Source: an uncultured Bacilli bacterium (lineage in GTDB: Bacteria > Bacillota_I > Bacilli_A > RF39 > UBA660). Taken from it: 64,000 bases of DNA. A program made the translations under genes and the position numbers. Below are positions 32,063 to 41,471 of this stretch, piece after piece. The stretch lies in the NCBI GenBank assembly GCA_934101425.1, contig CAKOQQ010000003.1:1-64000 (forward strand), given 5' to 3'. The notes under the pieces were generated by a model that was not told the DNA's origin, made no database searches, and saw nothing but the letters and a program-made list of their open reading frames with translations. Each line of letters begins with the position of its first letter. Positions within the stretch are counted from its first letter, which is position 1.

Positions 32063-32656
32063 CTATTTAGTATCTATTAAGTTTTTGTTTAATTTATAGT
32101 ATTCAATACCAGAAATAATTGCAAGTATTGCAGCTACCCAAAGTAGTGCTACATTAACTGCTACATTCCAGAATACAAATGGAATATTTCCAAATAAAGT
32201 AAGTACAATACCAACCATTAAACAAGCTGTTTTATATTTTCCTGTCTTAATAGCAGCTACTACTTTACCTTTACTTGCAGCAAGCATCTTTATTGAATCT
32301 GTTATACAGTCTCTAACAATAATTATAACTGTTATAATTGCTGGAATATCACCTAGTGATGATAATATAATTAGTGTTGAATTAACTAATACTTTATCAG
32401 CTATAGCATCAACTAATTTACCAAAATCAGTTATTAAGTTATATTTTCTTGCTATTTTACCATCAAAATAATCTGTAAGTGATGCAATTATAAATAATAC
32501 ACCAGCTACTAAATATTTTGGATTTATTGATATTTTTTCAGCAATATACAAGTCATCAATATTTACTCCAATAGATTCAAATGGGAATAATAATACAAAT
32601 ATTATTATAAATGATAATACGATTCTAGATACAGTTAATTTGTTCGGTAAATTCAT
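32063..32656 (-). CDS. pgsA: Phosphatidylglycerophosphate synthase
   Basis: An integral membrane CDP-alcohol phosphotransferase that joins CDP-diacylglycerol with glycerol-3-phosphate on the way to phosphatidylglycerol. The CDP-OH signature is seen as DYFDGKIARKYNLITDFGKL (about residues 64-83) followed by DAIADK, giving D..DG..AR...G...D...D. Several membrane helices, 197 residues. Its ATG lies 32 bases inside the preceding RodZ-like gene. The order rodZ-like, pgsA, recA (with cinA missing) is that of B. subtilis. Confidence 0.95.
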   Translation of the reverse strand: MNLPNKLTVSRIVLSFIIIFVLLFPFESIGVNIDDLYIAEKISINPKYLVAGVLFIIASLTDYFDGKIARKYNLITDFGKLVDAIADKVLVNSTLIILSSLGDIPAIITVIIIVRDCITDSIKMLAASKGKVVAAIKTGKYKTACLMVGIVLTLFGNIPFVFWNVAVNVALLWVAAILAIISGIEYYKLNKNLIDTK

Positions 32657-33119
32657 AAACTACGCCTCTTTCATCCTTAAATTCATTTCCATCAAATAAA
32701 GTAAATACTAAATATGCAATTACTAAAACTAATAAAACTATAACTACATAAATTAAGTACGATGGAATAATTTTTTTTCTATTATAATCAATTGTATACG
32801 GAGATGAAATCTTTTTAATAGGTTCCATAGGTTTAATAGTTTTTTTAGCTTTTTTAATATCTTCTATAGATATTTTAGATGTATAGTCAAATAAATATTC
32901 ATTAAATTCATCAACCATTTTTTCATAATCGAGACCTAAATATTTTGAATAATCTCTTATAAAATATTTTAAATAAAATACATCTTTAAATGCTTCTAAG
33001 TTACCAGATTCAATGTTTTCTATTTGTGAAGGTCTTAATTTTAAATCTTCAGCTGCTTCATCAATAGAAATACCTATTTCTTCTCTAGTATTCTTAAGTT
33101 TTTCCCCTATTTCTTTCAT
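32625..33119 (-). CDS. RodZ-like helix-turn-helix membrane protein
   Basis: 164 residues. An N-terminal helix-turn-helix of the RodZ/YmfM type (IGEKLKNTREEIGISIDEAA, LRPSQIENIESGNLEAF, YLKYFIRDYSKYLGLDYE; residues 3-70), a basic linker, and one membrane helix (about 125-148, LIYVVIVLLVLVIAYLVFTL) with a very short outer tail. RodZ couples MreB to cell shape. The periplasmic beta domain of full RodZ is missing; the bacillar YmfM proteins are also short but longer than this. Gene order next to pgsA supports the assignment. Confidence 0.85.
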   Translation of the reverse strand: MKEIGEKLKNTREEIGISIDEAAEDLKLRPSQIENIESGNLEAFKDVFYLKYFIRDYSKYLGLDYEKMVDEFNEYLFDYTSKISIEDIKKAKKTIKPMEPIKKISSPYTIDYNRKKIIPSYLIYVVIVLLVLVIAYLVFTLFDGNEFKDERGVVYEFTEQINCI

Positions 33120-33138
33120 ATTTCACCTCTAAAAAAAC

Positions 33139-33487
33139 AATAATACTTTATAAGCCATGTTCTGTAACTCATATGAGCGACAAACATTTATCTATCAATA
33201 TTGATCCCGAATCAAATTCATTTCTCTTCATCAAGTTCCCCTACCATAATTTGGGTTTCTCACTCGCGGGGTTTACCACGTTCCACTCTACATATTTCTA
33301 TATAGCATCGTCACTTTGGCACTTTATGTCTAATATAACCATATCAAAGACTTAGGTTAATTCGACGCCGTTAGTTTACACTACTAAAGGTTATTTTTTC
33401 CCTTTACACGAACACTACTACCATCTCAGGATAGTGTGAGCATGGACTTTCCTCTACATTAAATGCAGCGTTTGTCAAAATATTATT
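33139..33487 (-). ncRNA. rnpB: RNase P RNA
   Basis: The RNA processes tRNA 5' ends. On the minus strand the conserved CR-I GAGGAAAGTCCATGCTC (about 33455-33438), the CR-V-type ACAGAACATGGCTTATA near the 3' end (about 33167-33151) and GTAAACCCC in the middle are all present. The terminal P1 helix pairs AATAATATTTT (33487-33477) with AAAGTATTATT (33149-33139), and TTTTTTT follows, so P1 also serves as a terminator. The 5' end overlaps the gpsB stop codon. gpsB-rnpB is the gene order of bacilli. Confidence 0.95.
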
Positions 33488-33806
33488 CTTTTCCGTATAT
33501 AATTTTTTCTAAATTAGATAATCTTCTAAGTAAATCTGCATTATTAACTTCTGAAGATTTACCATCACTTACAGCTTCTAATTTCATTTGTAATTTTCTA
33601 ACTTCTTGTTTAAGTCTAATATTATCTTCAATAAGTTCTCTTTTTTCTAATTCAGATTCCTTAAGAATTTTTTTAAACTCATTATAATCTCTTATAACAA
33701 TATCTAAATATTTATCTACTTCTTGTGGTCTATATCCTCTAGTGTCTATTTTAAATTCTTTGTTTAAAATATCTTCACTAGATAGCATTATTCTCTCTTG
33801 ATACAC
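33483..33806 (-). CDS. gpsB: GpsB/DivIVA-family cell-cycle protein
   Basis: GpsB directs penicillin-binding proteins between the side wall and septum. The 107-residue protein has the membrane-binding DivIVA motif (LSSEDILNKEFKIDTRGYRP, residues 8-27), QEVDKYLDIVIRDYNEF, a coiled coil to about 80, and the C-terminal trimerisation segment NADLLRRLSNLEKIIYG. The start is GTG at 33806 with GAGGTGG 5 bases upstream. Immediately followed by rnpB, as in B. subtilis. Confidence 0.93.
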   Translation of the reverse strand: MYQERIMLSSEDILNKEFKIDTRGYRPQEVDKYLDIVIRDYNEFKKILKESELEKRELIEDNIRLKQEVRKLQMKLEAVSDGKSSEVNNADLLRRLSNLEKIIYGKE

Positions 33807-33881
33807 TTATACCACCTCATAGATTAATTTTATACTAATTTGGGGCATTTGTCAATTAATAAAGAGGCTATTATACCTCTT

Positions 33882-35744
33882 TTAATCGTCTAAAAATGAT
33901 ACATTTTTGTGTTCCTTATCATCATCATCTAAGAATGCTACATTACTTTTATTTACTGTAACATTTGTCTCTTCTTTATTTATAATTTTTTCTTTTATAA
34001 TCATTTCATTATTTACTTTTTCTTCATTAAGTTTTTCTATTTCTTCTATATTTATTTTTTCAACCGGTCTATTTTTAATGATAGGTTCTATTTCATCTTT
34101 AATTTTATTTTCAGTATAAATAGTTTCCTTAATATGTAATTTTGGTTCCATCTTTTTTCTATTTACAAGTTTTTTATATAAATATAGGGCAATAATAGAG
34201 ACTATAAGTAATAAAGAAACTAATACTATAGGTAATATATTTACTTCATTCTTTACTATATGAATTACATATTCTTTAGTTTCTAAGTCTGCACTAATAA
34301 CAACAATTGTAACTTCACTCATATCTTTTAATTCTTTATTACCAATTATTCTATAAATACTTTCATTATTTACAAGTTCTACTTTTATTTTTAATGGATT
34401 ATTATTTTTTACTTCAATACTATAATTTAATTTATCTGGTTTAAAATCTATATTATAACCTTCTATAACCAAAGAATTAATATCTGCACTTGGAAGTAAT
34501 TCACCTTTATTTAATTTTTTAACTTTTATTTTATAAGTTCTTACTTGTTCGTTTTCTGCTTTTACTTTTATTTGTACTTCATTATCTCCAACTTTTAAAC
34601 TATTACCTATAATATCATATTTAGCTTTAGCACTTTCCAAAGTAAGAGATATATTAAGTTTTTCTAATTCATAAGGTACTTTTATAGTATATTCATATTT
34701 TTCTTTATTAAAATCTATTTTATATGATTCTATACTTAATGATTTTAAATAGTTATTATCGTCTCTTCCATCATTTCTAAAAATATTTAAAGTATATATT
34801 CTAACACTACCATTTTCCGCTTTTACTTTAACTAAAATAACATTATTACCATATTTTAATTTAACATTTCTATTACCATATCCACTTACAAGTGAAGCTT
34901 TATTATTTAATGGTGATGCTGTTATATTTACTTCACTTACGTTTTCTTTAACATTTAAACTATATTCAAAAGTATTAGAATTAAAATTTAGAGTAGATCC
35001 TGATACTTTTAAACTGCTTAATCTATTTTCATTACTTCTACCATCAGGTCTAGTTATATTTAATGTATAAGTTTTAATATCACCATTAGCGGCTTTTACT
35101 TTTACATAATAAGCATTTGTACCATATGCCAAATTTATAGACCTACTACCAAAACCACTTACAAAAGATGCAGATGAGTCAGCTAGTGAAGCTGTTATAA
35201 CAGCTGTTGCACTATTTATAGTCATAGAATACACACTTACATTAGGATTAAAACTTATACTAGCATTAGAGACTTTTAAACTAGCTAAATTATTATTTCC
35301 AGATAATACTCTTATAGTAGATGTTCTACCACTTGCACTAACAGAATTTCCAGATGTATCAGATCCATCTAAATTATTTATAGTTACTGAATAACTTGAA
35401 TTAACAGCGGCATTATTTGGAATTTTTACTTTTAATACCCCAAATGTAGTAGATCCTGTTTTACCACTTACATTAGCAATACTAAATCCAGAAGCTGATG
35501 AATAATAATTAGACCATCCAGATCCTTGAGTAAAAGAAGAAAAAGTAAGTCCGCTAGTATAGTAAAATTTAGCTGTTAGGCCATTTAAACTACCAGATGT
35601 AATATTACCTGTTATATTACAAGATACAACTTGTCCAGCTCTTGCACTAGATGGACAACTTAAATTAACTGATAAATTAGTGGCACTTACTTTAAATGGT
35701 AAGATAAGTAAACATAATGCTAATAATTTATATACCTTTTTCAT
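33882..35744 (-). CDS. Membrane-anchored cohesin-like/cadherin-like repeat protein
   Basis: A 620-residue surface protein. Signal peptide (1-21), then a beta domain (about 24-165; LSCPSSARAGQVVSCNITGN, GLTAKFYYTSGLTFSS, GVLKVKIPN) with the strand pattern of cohesin domains, then four cadherin-like beta-sandwich repeats (about 150-500), each beginning L.SL.V....L.F and carrying Y..KVKAENG...YTLNI..DGR. A membrane helix (about 505-525, LPIVLVSLLLIVSIIALYLY) follows, and a cytoplasmic tail rich in Glu/Lys/Ile ends with two copies of NV(A/S)FLDD. It overlaps the upstream dockerin-bearing protease gene by ATGA, so the two are made together. The cohesin call is by eye. Confidence 0.7.
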   Translation of the reverse strand: MKKVYKLLALCLLILPFKVSATNLSVNLSCPSSARAGQVVSCNITGNITSGSLNGLTAKFYYTSGLTFSSFTQGSGWSNYYSSASGFSIANVSGKTGSTTFGVLKVKIPNNAAVNSSYSVTINNLDGSDTSGNSVSASGRTSTIRVLSGNNNLASLKVSNASISFNPNVSVYSMTINSATAVITASLADSSASFVSGFGSRSINLAYGTNAYYVKVKAANGDIKTYTLNITRPDGRSNENRLSSLKVSGSTLNFNSNTFEYSLNVKENVSEVNITASPLNNKASLVSGYGNRNVKLKYGNNVILVKVKAENGSVRIYTLNIFRNDGRDDNNYLKSLSIESYKIDFNKEKYEYTIKVPYELEKLNISLTLESAKAKYDIIGNSLKVGDNEVQIKVKAENEQVRTYKIKVKKLNKGELLPSADINSLVIEGYNIDFKPDKLNYSIEVKNNNPLKIKVELVNNESIYRIIGNKELKDMSEVTIVVISADLETKEYVIHIVKNEVNILPIVLVSLLLIVSIIALYLYKKLVNRKKMEPKLHIKETIYTENKIKDEIEPIIKNRPVEKINIEEIEKLNEEKVNNEMIIKEKIINKEETNVTVNKSNVAFLDDDDKEHKNVSFLDD

Positions 35745-38700
35745 AAAGTTCCTCCTTCTACTAAATATTTACTAATTTTCATAACATCATTCATTTTTAT
35801 ATTGTTATCGTAATTAACATCAGCTGCAATTAAATAATTACCTGTTATACCTTTATTTTCAACTATATATTTTGCAATAGCCATAACATCATTCATCTTA
35901 ACAATTCCATCTCCATTTACATCACCCAGTACTATAAGTATATAATTTCTATCATTAACATTTATTTTCATATTAGTTTTTATAATACTATCCATATCAT
36001 TAACTACTTTATCATCATCATATAAAACTATAGTTGCATTATTATTTATATTATTTAAGAAATTTTTATATGTAGTATTATCTTTAATACCTAATATATA
36101 TCCATCTTTAAAGTTATACTTATCAGTATTTAAATCATTAGTTATATTTACAGTAAATGTTTTAGATATACCATTTGTAGTACTAACAGTAACTACTATA
36201 GAACCTTTAGACATTGCAACTAAATAATCTTTTGATATTTTAGCATTAGAATTACTTAAACTATATATAGCTATTTTATTTATACTATCTGATACTATAC
36301 TAGCATCTAAAGTTATTTTTTCTCCAACACTAACATTATAAATTGTATTAGATAAAATTATATTTGTTGGATGCTTAATACTTTTTAATTCTGGATAAGT
36401 TTTCATATTCCAAACATTTGAAAAATCAAAACCATTATAATAACTAGATGATTTCATATTACTTTGTGAAAGCTCACTAGATGATGTGTAATCTATATTT
36501 ATATTACCAAATATAGGAGTATCATCCTTAATATCATAATTATTATATAATTTCATATTAGTATTGCTAACAACTGCGTAACCTATAATTCCACCAATAT
36601 TTGTACCTGTTATATTTCCTATATTATAAGTATTATAAAAGTTACTTGATGTATTATTTTCCAAAGAGCCAGCGATTCCTCCTGCGTTAGATCCTGATAT
36701 GTTAGCTATATTATATGAATTATTTAAATTTGTTGTATTCATATTACCAACTATACCGCCAACGGATAAAGTACCAGTTACTCTTCCCTCATTATATAAT
36801 TCCTTTAAATTAGAATAATATGTAAATCCTACTATACCACCTACATTATTTTTAGCACTTATAGTACCTTTATTATAACTTCTATATATATTTGATAGAT
36901 TACTATATCCAACTAATCCACCAACATTATTATCTGCACTTACACTACTTATACTAAATGAATCACTCATAGTAGATGAATTAAAGTACCCAACTAAACT
37001 ACCTACATTATTTTTACCAGTAACACTACTATTATAAGAGTATACATTTGAGACATTTCCATATGTCATATACCCTATTATACCAGCGGATGAAGAAGCT
37101 TCAACTACTACATTTTCAAAGCCAATATTTGAAATAGCTCCACCTTTTATATATCCTATTATACCTGTATAATCATTACCTTTAACTTTTACATTTTTTA
37201 TTTTTTTATTATTACCATCTATTATTCCTGTAAATGGTTTTGATGAAGTACCAATTGGTGTAAATGTTACATTTGAGAAATCTATATCATTATTTAAAAT
37301 ATAATATTCATCTAAATCATTTCTTATATTATTAAATTCAGAAACACTAGATATAGTTATTGGATCTTTAACAGTTACTTTTATTATATATTTGTTATTT
37401 ATAATTATATTTGCCGTTCCAGCTGATACACCAGTAATTACACCATCTTTAACAGTAACTATATTGTTATTAGAACTCTTCCAAGTAATATTTTCATATG
37501 TTTCTATATAAGAATTTATATCTCTACTATAATTAGTTCCTACTATAGTAGTATTATATAATAAATTAGTTGCATATCCGTCCCCTACTACAAATACCTT
37601 AGTATTTGATACTGAAGAAGTTGTAGTAATAAGTGTATAAAGGCCATCTTTTAAAGGCGATTTTACTTTTAAATAACCAGTTGCATAGTTATTTACTACC
37701 TTAGAATCATATATAGTAAAATTAGATGTAATATCTTCTCCTTTAGTATTTTTTACTTTATAAGTTACTGCTGAAGCATTACTAACATTACTCGTATATG
37801 TATTTATATATATTTTAGAGTCACCAGACTTTATTTTGCTATTTTTTATAAAAGATTCAACACTTTTACTACTTGTAGTTAAATCAGTTGTATGTACTTT
37901 TAAAGCTACTGAATAACCATAACTATATGTATCTTGCCAACTACTTTTATTAGTAGATATAAAACTTTGATTTGGTAATATTCCAACTTCTTCTTTAAAT
38001 AATGAATTATGACTACTTAAATGTACTGGTACACTATACTTATAAGTTTGACTATCTACACTATAAGTTACATATTCAACTATAACGGCAAATTCATCTC
38101 CAGTTATTTCTAAATATTCAGGTAAATAATAAGTATAATATCCAGCATATCTAATAGATATTGGACTACTATTTACCTTTGTAGCTCCTGAAAGTGATGA
38201 ACCATTTCTATTTATATAAACATTTACTTTTGTATTAGCTGCATATGAAAATATACCAACACTTGTTATAGCTTCCTTTTTATCATTTATTTTATTATAT
38301 ATATTAGCAGCATATTTACTATTTATATAAGTTAAACTACCAGTTGGATTATATTGGTATGTATTATCATATAACTTTTCACTAGTTTTCTTAATTCCAG
38401 ATGCAAATAAACCTATCATATAATCTTCATAAGAGTAATAATAATATCCGTTATCACCATAAGCACTTCCCCATGAATTTTGAACTATCCAAGCTCCATC
38501 TATAGAAGGGTATGATCCATTTGATTTAACAAAATTATATCTACTAAAATTATCATTCCATCCAACAATTATCATTGCATGAGGATTACTATTATATTGA
38601 TATACTGATGTTGTATAAACTGAATTATATGCACTACTAAAGTATGATCCTTGAGGTGCTGCTGCATGAATATATACAGCTCCATAATTTTGAAGTAAAC

Positions 38701-39361
38701 TCTTTACTTCATTTCTAAAAGCAGCTTTTGTTGTAGTAGATGCAGTACTATTATATACTTTATCTAATAAATACAATTCATCAATAGATACATTACTAGC
38801 ATTTACCATAGTATTTTGCATACTTTGTAAATTAGTACTATTTTGATAACTACTAACAGGTCCTAAATTACTAGCCCAATAAAGCATATCATGTTCAAAA
38901 TTACCACCTGTATTATTAGTTTTAGTACCATATATATTATTACCATTAGAATAAGTATAACTAAGTACTCCATTAATATGATATGGATTATATTCAGTAT
39001 AAATATTATTTTTAAGTCTTAAATTGCTTTCAAGCACTGAAGTTGCCGAAAATGCCCAGCACAAATTAGCTGAGCCTTGATTTTTTACACTTAGTAAATT
39101 ACCACCATTACTATTTGTTAATTTAAAAAATGTAGGAGCATTTGCATTCTTTATAATGGTAGAATATTCATCTATTTTAGTTATTAAATTGTCTTCTTTA
39201 CCTGCTCTAACAAGAGGCGGAATTACTTCTTCTTCTTTAGAGCTAATCACATATTCTTCATTTACTGGAGCCATTTCTGGTAATGAATAAGTACTATTTG
39301 TTTCAATTATATTTATATTAAATAAAATTACTATGAAAAATAAATATAATAACTTCTTCAT
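35741..39361 (-). CDS. Secreted papain-like protease with Big, GLUG and dockerin modules
   Basis: From the ATG at 39361 (GGAG upstream) the protein has 1206 residues. After a signal peptide (1-18) comes a C1-family peptidase with KNQGSANLCWAFSATS (Gln and catalytic Cys, about 95-110), NPHAMIIVGW (His, about 260) and VQNSWGSAYGDNGYYYY (Asn, about 293). A lectin-like beta domain, a Big_2-type module (ITWKSSNNNIVTVKDGVITG), GLUG repeats (GGLVGYSNLSNIYRSYNKG and similar, about 745-935), another Ig-like domain, and a C-terminal dockerin follow. The dockerin has two calcium loops, DVNGDGIVKMND and DVNYDNNIKMND, each with a helix (about 1137-1206). The catalytic triad is intact. It probably attaches to the cohesin-bearing protein encoded next. 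Confidence 0.85.
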   Translation of the reverse strand: MKKLLYLFFIVILFNINIIETNSTYSLPEMAPVNEEYVISSKEEEVIPPLVRAGKEDNLITKIDEYSTIIKNANAPTFFKLTNSNGGNLLSVKNQGSANLCWAFSATSVLESNLRLKNNIYTEYNPYHINGVLSYTYSNGNNIYGTKTNNTGGNFEHDMLYWASNLGPVSSYQNSTNLQSMQNTMVNASNVSIDELYLLDKVYNSTASTTTKAAFRNEVKSLLQNYGAVYIHAAAPQGSYFSSAYNSVYTTSVYQYNSNPHAMIIVGWNDNFSRYNFVKSNGSYPSIDGAWIVQNSWGSAYGDNGYYYYSYEDYMIGLFASGIKKTSEKLYDNTYQYNPTGSLTYINSKYAANIYNKINDKKEAITSVGIFSYAANTKVNVYINRNGSSLSGATKVNSSPISIRYAGYYTYYLPEYLEITGDEFAVIVEYVTYSVDSQTYKYSVPVHLSSHNSLFKEEVGILPNQSFISTNKSSWQDTYSYGYSVALKVHTTDLTTSSKSVESFIKNSKIKSGDSKIYINTYTSNVSNASAVTYKVKNTKGEDITSNFTIYDSKVVNNYATGYLKVKSPLKDGLYTLITTTSSVSNTKVFVVGDGYATNLLYNTTIVGTNYSRDINSYIETYENITWKSSNNNIVTVKDGVITGVSAGTANIIINNKYIIKVTVKDPITISSVSEFNNIRNDLDEYYILNNDIDFSNVTFTPIGTSSKPFTGIIDGNNKKIKNVKVKGNDYTGIIGYIKGGAISNIGFENVVVEASSSAGIIGYMTYGNVSNVYSYNSSVTGKNNVGSLVGYFNSSTMSDSFSISSVSADNNVGGLVGYSNLSNIYRSYNKGTISAKNNVGGIVGFTYYSNLKELYNEGRVTGTLSVGGIVGNMNTTNLNNSYNIANISGSNAGGIAGSLENNTSSNFYNTYNIGNITGTNIGGIIGYAVVSNTNMKLYNNYDIKDDTPIFGNINIDYTSSSELSQSNMKSSSYYNGFDFSNVWNMKTYPELKSIKHPTNIILSNTIYNVSVGEKITLDASIVSDSINKIAIYSLSNSNAKISKDYLVAMSKGSIVVTVSTTNGISKTFTVNITNDLNTDKYNFKDGYILGIKDNTTYKNFLNNINNNATIVLYDDDKVVNDMDSIIKTNMKINVNDRNYILIVLGDVNGDGIVKMNDVMAIAKYIVENKGITGNYLIAADVNYDNNIKMNDVMKISKYLVEGGTL

Positions 39362-39401
39362 ATACACCAACTCCAATTTAATTATACCATAATTAATAAA
39401 C

Positions 39402-39428
39402 AAAAAAATAGGAATATTCCTATTTTTC
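39402..39428 (-). terminator. Terminator after the ytxH-like gene
   Basis: AAATAGGAA/TTCCTATTT stem (39406-39425) with a T7 tract on the minus strand; it includes the end of the gene. Confidence 0.7.
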
Positions 39429-39839
39429 TTCTTTAGCTTCTTTTTTTTCTAATTTGTTTAGGACTTCTTTAGTTACACTAATTGTTTTTTCTCTAACTTG
39501 TTCTGCAGCACTTTGTAAAACTGGTGTAGCTTTTTCTTTAGCATAATTAACTAATTCTCCAGCTTTATCTTTTAAATCTTTAGCTTTAGATTTAGCAACT
39601 TTTAAAACAGTTTCTTTATCTAAATCTTCTAATTCTGTTTTAATTTCAAAGATTTTTGCTTCAATATTTTCTTTTACTTCAACTACATCAAGATCTTTTA
39701 ATTTAGCAAGTAAATCATCAATCTTAGCTTTTAATTCTTTTCTTGTTTCACTACCAGCTTTTGGTGCAAATAATACTCCAAGACCAGCTCCTAAAGCAGC
39801 TCCTAAAACAAATTTTCCACAACCTTTTTTCTTTCCCAT
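39420..39839 (-). CDS. YtxH-like protein
   Basis: 139 residues. The glycine-rich membrane-inserted start (CGKFVLGAALGAGLGVLFAPKAG SETRKELK, residues 7-35) is the YtxH signature; the rest is an amphipathic Lys/Glu helix. YtxH-type proteins are stress-associated in bacilli and their function is unclear. It follows the DUF948-like gene with a 9-base gap in an operon reaching back to about 41439. Confidence 0.85.
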   Translation of the reverse strand: MGKKKGCGKFVLGAALGAGLGVLFAPKAGSETRKELKAKIDDLLAKLKDLDVVEVKENIEAKIFEIKTELEDLDKETVLKVAKSKAKDLKDKAGELVNYAKEKATPVLQSAAEQVREKTISVTKEVLNKLEKKEAKEEK

Positions 39840-39848
39840 AAATTCCTC

Positions 39849-40121
39849 CTATATTTCTTCTTTATTTTTCTTTTTCTTAAAAATTCTAGAAACACTTCTT
39901 GATAATGCACTAGCTATTTTATCACTCATAACTTCTACAGTATCTGATACTTTATCAATAAAATTAAATACACCATTTAATTTTTGCATTTTATTATTGA
40001 TATCATTAAGCATATCATCTGCTTTATTTAAAATAGCGATAAGTTTAATGCCTAAAATAATTAGTACTATTACTAGTATAGATAAAAGTGCTAATAATAT
40101 GATAGTAAAAATTTCTGACAC
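39849..40121 (-). CDS. DUF948-like single-pass membrane protein
   Basis: 90 residues: an N-terminal membrane helix (about 5-28, IILLALLSILVIVLIILGIK), then a coiled-coil region and a basic end (RSVSRIFKKKKNKEEI). Layout and pairing with a YtxH-like gene match the DUF948/YtxG proteins of bacilli. Its start touches the stop of the preceding gene, so the operon is coupled. Confidence 0.75.
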   Translation of the reverse strand: MSEIFTIILLALLSILVIVLIILGIKLIAILNKADDMLNDINNKMQKLNGVFNFIDKVSDTVEVMSDKIASALSRSVSRIFKKKKNKEEI

Positions 40122-40828
40122 TATTCATCACCTCTCTTTTCGTACATAGAATCTATTAAATCAAATAAGTCATCTTTATTTAAGTCTAAAGTTTCATCAT
40201 CATCTTTTTTTTCTTCTATTTTATCTTGTTTTACATCTTTTAATAATTCTGCTTCTGTATGATCTAAATTATTTAATTCTTCTAAACTATCCATATCTTC
40301 TAATTCATCAAACATATCAAGTTCATCTTTTTTAGGTTCTTCTTTAACATTTTCTTTAAGTAAATTAATTTCAAGTTCATCTTCTAAAGTACCATAAGCT
40401 TTTTTTCTAATATCATCAATAGTAATTTCTCCTGTTTTAGTAAATTCAAAATTACTGCTTCCACTCTTTAATGGTTTAATATCTTCTTTACTATAATTTT
40501 TGTCTAAAACACCATAAACAGGTGAAATTACTGGTGATGGAGAAAATTTCTTAGGTGCTACTTCTTTTTTAACTTCTTTCTTTTGATACAAATCTTTTTT
40601 AGGCATGCTAGCTCTAGTCATAGTATCGAATTCTAAATCATCAAAAAATACAGGTTTTTCTTCTTTAATAACAGGCTTTACTTCTTCTACTACTTCTTTA
40701 GTTTCTTTAACTACTTCCTTTTTTTCTTCTACAGGAGTATCTATTTGTACCTTTATAACTTCTTTTTTTATAGGTTCATCGTCTACTTCAACTGTAAAAA
40801 GTGTTTTAAATTTATCCATAAGTCCCAT
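40121..40828 (-). CDS. Acidic, probably disordered protein with amphipathic N-terminus
   Basis: 235 residues from the ATG at 40828, chosen because AGGT lies 7 bases upstream. Starts MGLMDKFKTLFTVEVDDEPI, a likely amphipathic helix, followed by Glu/Lys-rich low-complexity sequence with two short conserved-looking blocks (FFDDLEFDTMTRASMPKKDL; PVISPVYGVLDKNYSKEDIK and later FEFTKTGEITIDDIRKKAYG). The C-terminus has LNKDDLFDLIDSMYEKRG. These blocks look like short binding motifs in a disordered chain, the way SepF- or DivIVA-type linkers appear, but I do not recognise the family. Confidence 0.55.
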   Translation of the reverse strand: MGLMDKFKTLFTVEVDDEPIKKEVIKVQIDTPVEEKKEVVKETKEVVEEVKPVIKEEKPVFFDDLEFDTMTRASMPKKDLYQKKEVKKEVAPKKFSPSPVISPVYGVLDKNYSKEDIKPLKSGSSNFEFTKTGEITIDDIRKKAYGTLEDELEINLLKENVKEEPKKDELDMFDELEDMDSLEELNNLDHTEAELLKDVKQDKIEEKKDDDETLDLNKDDLFDLIDSMYEKRGDE

Positions 40829-40836
40829 AATATACC

Positions 40837-41439
40837 TCACTCTTCCTTAGAAAAATTATACTCTCCATTATTTTTAAATTTATCATATTGTTCTTCTTTA
40901 CTAGTTATAATTTCTTCATTTTCAACTAACTTAATAACATTTCCATTATACTTTATACTAGATAAAATATATGTCGCATCAAGTACTGCTCTATTAATAT
41001 CTTCTTTATCAACTAAAGCTTCAATTCTAGAATAATTATATAAATATTCAATAAAATATTTATCATCCTTATTAGTTATCTGTAAATAACCATCTTTACC
41101 ATTAAATTCAAATTTTCTAGAATAATATAAATCTTTATTTTCTACATAATCTACTTCTTTTTTATAGTAATATGCATTTATATCAACATATAAATAATAA
41201 TAGTTACCATTAGAATAAAGCTTTTCATTAAATTCATTTGTATCAATGCTTAAAACTCCCATTGGTTTATAATATTTATAGCCTTTACCAGTTTTATTAT
41301 ATAAGTCATTATCTTTAGATAAAACTACATTTAATATATTGTCTATATTATCTGTTTTTATTCTTACAACAGATATACCCATAATGTTACAACCTGTCAG
41401 TAAAAACATTAAAACAAATAACATTATTACCTTTTTCAT
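40837..41439 (-). CDS. Lipoprotein of unknown function
   Basis: 200 residues with a clear lipobox LLTGC (signal peptide residues 1-16, lipid-modified Cys17) and an outward-facing beta-rich domain (NFNEKLYSNGNYYYLYVDIN; GKDGYLQITNKDDKYFIEYLYNY). Family unknown. It ends in TGA and heads the coupled run 40828-39420. Confidence 0.7.
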   Translation of the reverse strand: MKKVIMLFVLMFLLTGCNIMGISVVRIKTDNIDNILNVVLSKDNDLYNKTGKGYKYYKPMGVLSIDTNEFNEKLYSNGNYYYLYVDINAYYYKKEVDYVENKDLYYSRKFEFNGKDGYLQITNKDDKYFIEYLYNYSRIEALVDKEDINRAVLDATYILSSIKYNGNVIKLVENEEIITSKEEQYDKFKNNGEYNFSKEE

Positions 41440-41471
41440 ATTCTACCTCATTATTATTATAACAAACATTT

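Noticed and set aside
33173..33355. Open frame across the RNase P RNA gene
   Set aside because: The bases belong to conserved parts of rnpB; the frame is chance.
35741..37500. CRISPR-like or DNA-level repeat array in the protease gene
   Set aside because: The repetition is at the protein level (GLUG and Ig-type modules) with diverged bases, without equal spacers.
20193..41439. Mycoplasma-type genetic code (TGA as Trp)
   Set aside because: TGA is used as a stop at the ends of several genes (for example 20193 and 40837), and tryptophan is read from TGG throughout.
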